20,261 bases of DNA, from positions 1 to 20,261 of the IMG/VR virus record IMGVR_UViG_3300009159_000423; one strand, 5' to 3'. Below are positions 14,650 to 20,261 of the stretch, one piece after another. This stretch comes from a virus. The notes under the pieces were generated by a model. The model did not search any database. It saw only the letters and a program-made list of their open reading frames with translations, and had not been told where the DNA came from. Position 1 is the stretch's first letter; each line of letters opens with the position of its first letter. The position numbers and the translations under genes are program-made.

Positions 14650-17600
14650 TTAAATTCCTTTAATTTTTCTTAAGGTTTCATATTTTGCATAATCTACCAT
14701 ATAATACCCAGATTTATGAATTTTAACAGCATCCGCATATTGTGTGTTTAATAATTCATTTGCCATTGCTCCGGAATATTGATGCGTCTTATCCCACACA
14801 TAATTAAATGTATAGACATTTATACCATCTATTTCGCCAACTTTGTTTATATTTTCTTTTACCCGAACATCACTAAAAAAGAATGCAAATATTTCAGCAC
14901 CAACTGCTATTACACTTTCCCATAATGTAGTTTCTGCAACAATTGCCAGACCTTCCGCCGCAGCAACTTCTATTGCATAATCTACTGCTGCATCTGTTAA
15001 CAGTGTTTCCACACCAATGCCGCTTAAGGCTGCCAAATCTGAACCAATTACACCTACTGCTTGTTCTGATAAAACACCTTCAATGTAGCCTGCGGCCAAA
15101 TCTGCTGTTGCAGCTGATGTCGATGAACTCCACGCATACGCTCCAGCGGCAGCTAAAGCTAATGGGAAAATAGAAGAACTTCCCGAACTTTGTAAAGTTC
15201 CGCTAGGATTAACTTGAGTAAATCCGGTAGGCACAGTTTGTCCTGTAATTACTTGTTCGTCATATGGCATAGTAATTAAATCATCTCTATAACTAACGTC
15301 TGGATCGGATATAAAAAATAATTTATGTTGAACTGCAGAAACGGCGGGTCTGCATTCTTTTTTAACGGTATTAATTGTTGCAGTAAACCCCGGACTTGTA
15401 GTTAATGATGCAGAATGATTACTAAAATCTTCAACAAAAATACCGGTAGTATATAGCACATTGCCTTGAATTCCATCTCGATCAAATACCTTATTATTTA
15501 ATGCAGCAATGTCAATCCCTTGACGCTTTACTCGTTTTTCTAAGGCAGTTAATCTAGAATCAATACTACCAATATTTTTCATAGTATATCTTGAGTAATC
15601 CGAATATCTTACTTTAACATCGCTTGCCGAGGCAGTATAAGGTGGAGAAATCAAAGTTGCTATCAATTGTTGTGTTCTATCAGATTTATCAGCTGGAGCT
15701 TTGGGAGAAACTGCGGAGGTTCCAATATCTAATCTAAATTTATTACCAATCTGTCTAGGATTCACATCTGTTGTTTGCGCATATACTCGATCTATTCTTG
15801 GTAAATAATATGATAAATCAACCTGTGTTCCTGGCACGTTAAATGGATCGGGTCTAGAAACAATCGTTGTTGTATATGAGTCACCTACACTAGGATCATA
15901 TGCAATTCTTGCTGGTCTAAAATCTAAACAATCTCGTAAATTAAATGTTGAAGCATCTTCTATAGATTTATAGGTTGGAATAGTAGAATATAACGTATTA
16001 GCATAAGAATTTACTGTAAACGGGCCGGTACCTCCACCATGCGTAAAATAATCTACAATAGCAACAACATATCCCACATTTGCAGCATTTTGTCCTAAAT
16101 ATTTTATTCTACCCCAGTCATAAACAAAATCTCGTTGGCCATCATCTAAACTATATAATAGTAAAGGTTCGGGAGTAAGTCTTGTCCATGAATCAGTATT
16201 ACTTACCCCTTGATTAGTTGTTGCAAGCGCACGATATGCTTTATCATCATTTGTAACAATTTTTCCTGTAGTATATGTGTTGCCAGAAACATATTTGCCC
16301 GCCCAATCTGTAGGGTATACTGCAGTATTAAATTTATATACTGCCTTTAATGCTGTTATATCAGAATTTAATAAATTAACCCACCCACTAGAATTAATAT
16401 TTGCAAGAAATGGAGTATTTTGAACCAACGTTTTTGTTCTTATTACTTCCTCGTTATTTTGTAATGTTGCTATAATATCTAATTTTGCAATTACTTGACT
16501 ATTAGCATACGTAATAGTCATGTTCGTTTTATTCACATCTAAATCAAATGATAGATTAGTAGAATCTACAAACGCTCCACTATAATAATTACCAATTCCG
16601 GAGGTAGTATCTATTTTTTCTTTAACCACAACAGTATAATATTGCTGTGAAAAATAAGTAGATAGCGTTGCGCCAGCAGTTCCAACAAACTTGTTAGGGG
16701 AAGATGTTGTAATTGTAGCAACTCCTCCGGTCATAGAAACATTTGAATATAATTTTTGATATACGGTGTTTATATTAGTGACATCTTTTACATATGATTT
16801 GCCAACCGGGAACACATATCGACTAGGTCGTTCCCACTCGTAAAAAACAATTTTATTATCTACTACTGCGCCTGCATTTGTTGCAATGTTTGCAAAGAAA
16901 AGAGGTGCCGCATATGTTCCGCCGTTACCACCAAGTGTAGTATAACTATTCTGGACACTAATAATTGAACGAATTGAATCAACATTTGATGTTAAACTGG
17001 TATGTTCATAGTTAAACCAATAAAATTTATAAACAGCTTCAAATCCTGATCCGGAATGATATTTAATGAATTTAGGAGAAATATAACCAACTTTAGTATT
17101 TGCAGACATTGCATTTCTATTAGTTGTGTTATGGCATTCCCAATAATCTTTTATTGTAAATTGTTCAGGATTATATAAACCAAATGTGGGTGAATTTATT
17201 AAAGTATATCTACCAAAATATGAATCTACGTCCGTCTCTGGGAGAGATTCAAAATCTCGTGCCTTTGGCACTAATAATTCAGTTTTATCAGATGTTTTGA
17301 TCTGATATCCGCCGATATATGCCTTGCCTTTACTAACAAAAAATCTATTGTTTAATCCTGAAGTAGTTGTTCCGGCAGGAGTTAATTTAAAGGGGTCTAT
17401 ACTATAGTTACCGGATTCATCATATGTTCTTTCTGCAAGTTTATCCGAAAGAGCAGAATATGTTGTATCAACCGCTGAATAGTTTAATAAAGTTTTTCCG
17501 TCAATAAATCTTGCAAGCTCAATAAAATTATCAGTTACATCTGCTTTGAGGTAAGTATCTAAATCTACAGTATCCAGCGTTAAAGTAATTTTTAATCTGT

Positions 17601-18546
17601 CTGCACCTGGAGCAAGATAGTTTGAGCTCCCAAAAGCTGGATCTAACAAACTAGAATCATCGTTATAATTTACTGCAGATTCATCATATCTATAAATTAC
17701 TGATTTTTTATCGGGATAAGGTGCATATTTTTGAGGTACTATTGATTGCTCTGCAACATTTATAAAAAATCCATTTTTATAATAAATACCTGCAGATGCA
17801 TGCAATACGCCGGTAGTACTAGAACCTTTTCTCTTAAATTGTAAAGAAATGTTAGTTCCGGTTGTTTCAATATTTTCATTTAATCTTACGCTAGTTGCAG
17901 ATACAACTTCAATCACATAAAGCGGAGATGTTGTAACCCCCTCAACCGCATATAGTTCGTCCCCTACTTTTAATGGAGCAGAGGCAGATATACCCGTAAT
18001 TGTTTCTGAATATTCATCCGTTGTTCCAGTAGTTGATATAAAAATGTCGGCTGCTAATGTTTCCGTACCAACATAAATGTTGGATTTTGTTTCTGCCAAA
18101 TCTATATCGGAATAAAAATATAAAGTTTCTCCGGATAAAAATTCACCGGTTCCTTTTAATGGTCTAAAAACTACAGTGTGAGGGTCACCTATTGTGGGAA
18201 TATCAACATTAAATGCGAATTCAACTTTTCCATAAGTATTAGACACTGCGCCGGTTACATACTTTCCCAAATATGTGTCTATACTTGCAATGTTTAATCC
18301 TGCTAGTTTAAGTGCTTTATGTTTATCATTTGTTATTGTTATTGCACTTGGATCTTCTTTTGACGCTCTAGTGCCATCCACAAAAATGTGATTTGCAAAT
18401 GATTTAATTTGATTTTGCAGGATAGTTTGAAGTTGTGTCAATTCCCTTGCTTGTACAGGAACGCCTGGTTTAAAAAGAATTCTATAAAAATTCTTTGTAA
18501 CATCAAAGTCATCATAATAAGGAGAAGTTGTTAAATTTACACTCAT
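14650..18546 (-). CDS. DUF4815-type baseplate/fibre protein with S74-like C-terminal chaperone
   Basis: This 1298-residue protein belongs to the DUF4815-type structural proteins of marine T4-like phages. The N-terminus has YYDDFDVTKNFYRILFKPG followed by VPVQARELTQLQTILQNQI (29-47), the family hallmark, then HIFVDGT. A coiled-coil SRLTALEKRVKRQGIDIAAL and GIFVEDFSNH lie in the C-terminal third, followed by an Ala-rich hydrophobic stretch (about 1140-1220). The last 74 residues begin SDVRVKENI (Ser1225) and continue DGINVYTFNY, YSGAMANEL, YADAV and YYMVDYAKYETL. This matches the peptidase S74 / endosialidase-type intramolecular chaperone, which folds trimeric fibres and cleaves itself just before that Ser. 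It occupies the T4 gp9-gp10 position directly after gp8. AGGA lies 8 bases before the ATG. Confidence 0.85.
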   Translation of the reverse strand: MSVNLTTSPYYDDFDVTKNFYRILFKPGVPVQARELTQLQTILQNQIKSFANHIFVDGTRASKEDPSAITITNDKHKALKLAGLNIASIDTYLGKYVTGAVSNTYGKVEFAFNVDIPTIGDPHTVVFRPLKGTGEFLSGETLYFYSDIDLAETKSNIYVGTETLAADIFISTTGTTDEYSETITGISASAPLKVGDELYAVEGVTTSPLYVIEVVSATSVRLNENIETTGTNISLQFKRKGSSTTGVLHASAGIYYKNGFFINVAEQSIVPQKYAPYPDKKSVIYRYDESAVNYNDDSSLLDPAFGSSNYLAPGADRLKITLTLDTVDLDTYLKADVTDNFIELARFIDGKTLLNYSAVDTTYSALSDKLAERTYDESGNYSIDPFKLTPAGTTTSGLNNRFFVSKGKAYIGGYQIKTSDKTELLVPKARDFESLPETDVDSYFGRYTLINSPTFGLYNPEQFTIKDYWECHNTTNRNAMSANTKVGYISPKFIKYHSGSGFEAVYKFYWFNYEHTSLTSNVDSIRSIISVQNSYTTLGGNGGTYAAPLFFANIATNAGAVVDNKIVFYEWERPSRYVFPVGKSYVKDVTNINTVYQKLYSNVSMTGGVATITTSSPNKFVGTAGATLSTYFSQQYYTVVVKEKIDTTSGIGNYYSGAFVDSTNLSFDLDVNKTNMTITYANSQVIAKLDIIATLQNNEEVIRTKTLVQNTPFLANINSSGWVNLLNSDITALKAVYKFNTAVYPTDWAGKYVSGNTYTTGKIVTNDDKAYRALATTNQGVSNTDSWTRLTPEPLLLYSLDDGQRDFVYDWGRIKYLGQNAANVGYVVAIVDYFTHGGGTGPFTVNSYANTLYSTIPTYKSIEDASTFNLRDCLDFRPARIAYDPSVGDSYTTTIVSRPDPFNVPGTQVDLSYYLPRIDRVYAQTTDVNPRQIGNKFRLDIGTSAVSPKAPADKSDRTQQLIATLISPPYTASASDVKVRYSDYSRYTMKNIGSIDSRLTALEKRVKRQGIDIAALNNKVFDRDGIQGNVLYTTGIFVEDFSNHSASLTTSPGFTATINTVKKECRPAVSAVQHKLFFISDPDVSYRDDLITMPYDEQVITGQTVPTGFTQVNPSGTLQSSGSSSIFPLALAAAGAYAWSSSTSAATADLAAGYIEGVLSEQAVGVIGSDLAALSGIGVETLLTDAAVDYAIEVAAAEGLAIVAETTLWESVIAVGAEIFAFFFSDVRVKENINKVGEIDGINVYTFNYVWDKTHQYSGAMANELLNTQYADAVKIHKSGYYMVDYAKYETLRKIKGI
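14653..14874 (-). other. S74-like intramolecular chaperone domain, predicted self-cleavage site
   Basis: This segment encodes residues 1225-1298 of the DUF4815-type protein. SDxRxKENI at its start, GAMANE in the middle and the final VDYAKYETL are the visible landmarks of the family. In characterised members such as the endosialidase tailspikes, cleavage occurs on the N-terminal side of the Ser in the SD.R.K motif; here that would be between F1224 and S1225 (codon 14872-14874). At 74 residues it is at the short end for such domains. Whether it cleaves cannot be told from sequence. Confidence 0.7.
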
Positions 18547-18557
18547 TTTTTATATCC

Positions 18558-18573
18558 TAGAATTAAAATTCTA
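18558..18573. repeat. Perfect 16-bp palindrome at the gp8 stop
   Basis: The sequence tagaattaaaattcta is a perfect palindrome overlapping the gp8 stop codon (18563-18565) and lying just before the ribosome site of the next gene. As RNA it would give a weak AU hairpin. No U-run follows on the minus strand, so I do not call it a terminator. Confidence 0.45.
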
Positions 18574-19861
18574 TAACTATGTGAATATTCTCTGCCTGAT
18601 CCGCTTGCCTAGTTATTTTGTTGCGGTTCTCTACATATAATACCTTACCGGTGTTATGTTGAATTTCTGGAGCAATTATAGATGAAATATTGCCTGTTGC
18701 TAAAGATGTATTTCCCCGTAAAATCTCACCTGCAATGAAATTAACGTTTCCGTAATATAAATTCTCTGGGGTTATATATCTTAAAATAACATTTGTTCCG
18801 GTCACATTTGCACTGACAACATATGCATTTGCAGCTGTACCGTCACCCTTTACCAATTCGTCTAAAGCAAATGTGCCTGATACATTTGTTAAATTCAAGG
18901 TATATGTAGAATCCAATGTTACTTCTGTTGCAATATTACCAGAAGATCTAGAAATAGGATCTCGTATAACTGCAAGCTGCCTATAATCATTAACAACAGG
19001 AAAATCGCCACCACCTTCTGCATAATCTAACCTATTATTTATCATGACATATTTGGCACCTAATTCATATAAAGGATCTGACCCATGCCCTAATTTTGGG
19101 CTTACCACTGCATATGCAGCAGCATTTGATCCTATAGAATCAGATATAATAACATTTGCAAATTTATAATTTGTTCCTATCTGCGACGGATCAATTGAAA
19201 TTGATGCAAGACTATTTGAGGCGTTTTTAGCAATATTAGAAATACGCGCGCCCGTGCCATTACCTGTTATTTTAACAGCTGCAGAAGTTGAATAGCTGTT
19301 TCCTGCTCTTATTAATACAATACTATCTATAGTGCCAGGAATTGCAGTGTTAACAACATCATCATTTATATTAATTGCCATATAATCGGTTGTTAAAAAT
19401 TTTAATAAATCTGCATCAGTTAACGAATACATATATTTCCATCTGTATCCATCCGCGGTTTGAAATATTGCGGTTGGCCTACCTGTAGGTTTAACCGTTG
19501 ATACTGCTCCAAAATTATTAGAAATACATTTATATACGTTATATTCTTGGCTAGTTAACACATAGAAATTTGTAGATAATATATTGGCTTGTGTATGGTC
19601 ATATTGAGTATAAACTACACCAACCGAATAATCATATCGTTTAATTACTTGTTTTACGTCTGAAAAAACAACTCGTTTTGCAGCAATAGAATCTGCCCAA
19701 TAGTTATAATCTTGATTAATAACATTAATAGGAGTAACAGGCGTAGGCTCATAGGGCCACGCCTGTGGGCGGCCAATCAATAGATAGTAATTACTATCGT
19801 AATTACTTACAAAATCGGTAGCGTTTTGTATACTAAAATTACTTGTAACAATCTGTGTCAT
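18563..19861 (-). CDS. gp8: Baseplate wedge protein gp8
   Basis: This 432-residue protein should be the baseplate wedge subunit gp8, a dimer that joins gp7 and gp10 in the T4 wedge. DGYRWKYMYSLTDADLLKF at 137-155 matches the DGY.W.Y.. segment of T4 gp8. The C-terminus GKVLYVENRNKITR, ending in QAENIHIVIEF, matches the T4 ending (IYMENR...QTEEINILF) very well. N-terminal NYYLLIGRPQAWP near residues 24-36 corresponds to the FI.FGRS.PW element. T4 gp8 is 334 residues; the extra ~100 residues here lie in the middle (about 180-380), which is rich in Gly/Asn/Thr beta-type sequence and may be an insertion. It follows the presumed gp7 after a 28-base gap and precedes the DUF4815-type gene by 16 bases. 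Confidence 0.9.
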   Translation of the reverse strand: MTQIVTSNFSIQNATDFVSNYDSNYYLLIGRPQAWPYEPTPVTPINVINQDYNYWADSIAAKRVVFSDVKQVIKRYDYSVGVVYTQYDHTQANILSTNFYVLTSQEYNVYKCISNNFGAVSTVKPTGRPTAIFQTADGYRWKYMYSLTDADLLKFLTTDYMAININDDVVNTAIPGTIDSIVLIRAGNSYSTSAAVKITGNGTGARISNIAKNASNSLASISIDPSQIGTNYKFANVIISDSIGSNAAAYAVVSPKLGHGSDPLYELGAKYVMINNRLDYAEGGGDFPVVNDYRQLAVIRDPISRSSGNIATEVTLDSTYTLNLTNVSGTFALDELVKGDGTAANAYVVSANVTGTNVILRYITPENLYYGNVNFIAGEILRGNTSLATGNISSIIAPEIQHNTGKVLYVENRNKITRQADQAENIHIVIEF

Positions 19862-19883
19862 TAAAATATCCCGTGTCTTTTAT

Positions 19884-19891
19884 TATTTATT
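19884..19891 (-). promoter_or_regulatory. Possible late promoter for gp8
   Basis: On the minus strand this reads AATAAATA. It matches the relaxed NATAAATA form reported for marine T4-like late promoters but has one mismatch to TATAAATA. It overlaps the stop of the upstream gene and lies 22 bases before the gp8 ATG, leaving room for only a short leader. Such sequences are common by chance in AT-rich DNA. Confidence 0.3.
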
Positions 19892-20261
19892 ACAGATAAC
19901 CGAACAACGTATAGACCATATCTGTAGTAACACTCAAATTAGTTACCCTGCTATTTGTATATGTTGTCAAACTTGCATTAAAATTTGTAGTATCCGCAGT
20001 AAGTCCAAAATAATCCCAAACCTTAGTAAGGCCAGTTGCCTCAGAGTTACCTGATATTTCCTTGTTTATATCAATCTCGCCAAAAACTTGAGTACCGGCA
20101 GGGTGAATTAATTGAAATGCAGTTGCACCCCATTCCCCTATTGAAACATCACTTTTTACAACATATGAATATGGTTGATAAAATATTTTACTACGATCTA
20201 TACTATTTAATGCAGGACCCTGCACATAAACTAGTTCAGATAATTTACCTTTATTATTTAA
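19890..20261 (-). CDS. C-terminus of a large baseplate wedge protein, probably gp7 (cut by window edge)
   Basis: The frame is open to the right window edge (124 codons, reading LNNKGKLSELVYVQGPALNS...). A GTG at 20225-20223 is an internal Val, not a convincing start: no ribosome site is seen and the sequence runs straight through it. The visible end contains SKIFYQPYSYVVKSDVSIGEW and QLIHPAGTQVFGEIDI, a style common at the C-termini of large baseplate proteins of marine T4-like phages. The stop is 28 bases upstream of gp8. In T4 the gene preceding gp8 is gp7, a 1032-residue wedge initiator, so gp7 is the best guess from position. The fragment itself does not let me prove it. Confidence 0.6.
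   Translation of the reverse strand, partial: LNNKGKLSELVYVQGPALNSIDRSKIFYQPYSYVVKSDVSIGEWGATAFQLIHPAGTQVFGEIDINKEISGNSEATGLTKVWDYFGLTADTTNFNASLTTYTNSRVTNLSVTTDMVYTLFGYL

Noticed and set aside
18558-18573. Palindrome at the gp8 stop as a transcription terminator
   Set aside because: The stem is entirely AU-rich apart from one G-C pair per arm, and no U-run follows in the direction of transcription.
20223-20225. GTG as start of a 111-residue gene before gp8
   Set aside because: The frame continues upstream to the window edge with coding-like sequence and no ribosome site at the GTG, so it is better read as the C-terminus of a larger protein.

Overview
The window is part of the late structural (virion) module of a T4-like myovirus. 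The DNA is AT-rich and every supported gene lies on the minus strand. In transcription order, from the right edge to the left, the recognisable genes follow the classical T4 order: end of a large wedge protein (probably gp7), gp8, a block of non-T4-type baseplate and fibre genes, then gp13, gp14, gp15, gp16, gp17, gp18, gp19 and the first two thirds of gp20. Sequence style and AT content fit marine relatives of T4 (cyanophage- or pelagiphage-like groups) better than enteric T-evens. That host guess is an inference from general resemblance only; nothing in the window fixes the host.

Right part (about 20261-14650): the C-terminus of a large baseplate protein, the wedge protein gp8, and a 1298-residue DUF4815-type baseplate/fibre protein. 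The last carries a C-terminal S74-like intramolecular chaperone domain. Middle (14646-7879): the place T4 uses for gp9-gp12 and fibritin. Here it holds an unrecognised 199-residue protein, a 589-residue adhesin-like protein, a 72-residue coiled-coil protein, a 1277-residue modular fibre and a 109-residue beta-rich protein. The fibre contains 20 consecutive ten-residue repeats, a collagen-like tract and a second short repeat array. This is the likely host-recognition part and the most individual part of the window.

Left part (7879-1): neck proteins gp13 and gp14, tail terminator gp15, small and large terminase gp16/gp17, sheath gp18, tube gp19 and portal gp20. Together they make the neck, contractile tail and packaging motor. 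The genes are very tightly packed: several stop and start codons overlap by one base (TAATG) and gp16/gp17 overlap by 38 bases. The only longer gaps are about 70 bases each. The gap upstream of gp18 contains an exact T4-type late promoter (TATAAATA) and a strong AAGGAG ribosome site. The gap between gp13 and gp14 contains a short direct repeat. No gene-free stretch exceeds 100 bases. I see no tRNA, rRNA, CRISPR, insertion sequence or integration gene. I found no new enzymatic or defence system; the points of interest are the composition of the fibre locus, the repeat architecture, an apparent split of a DUF4815-type protein, and a non-ATG start for the large terminase.
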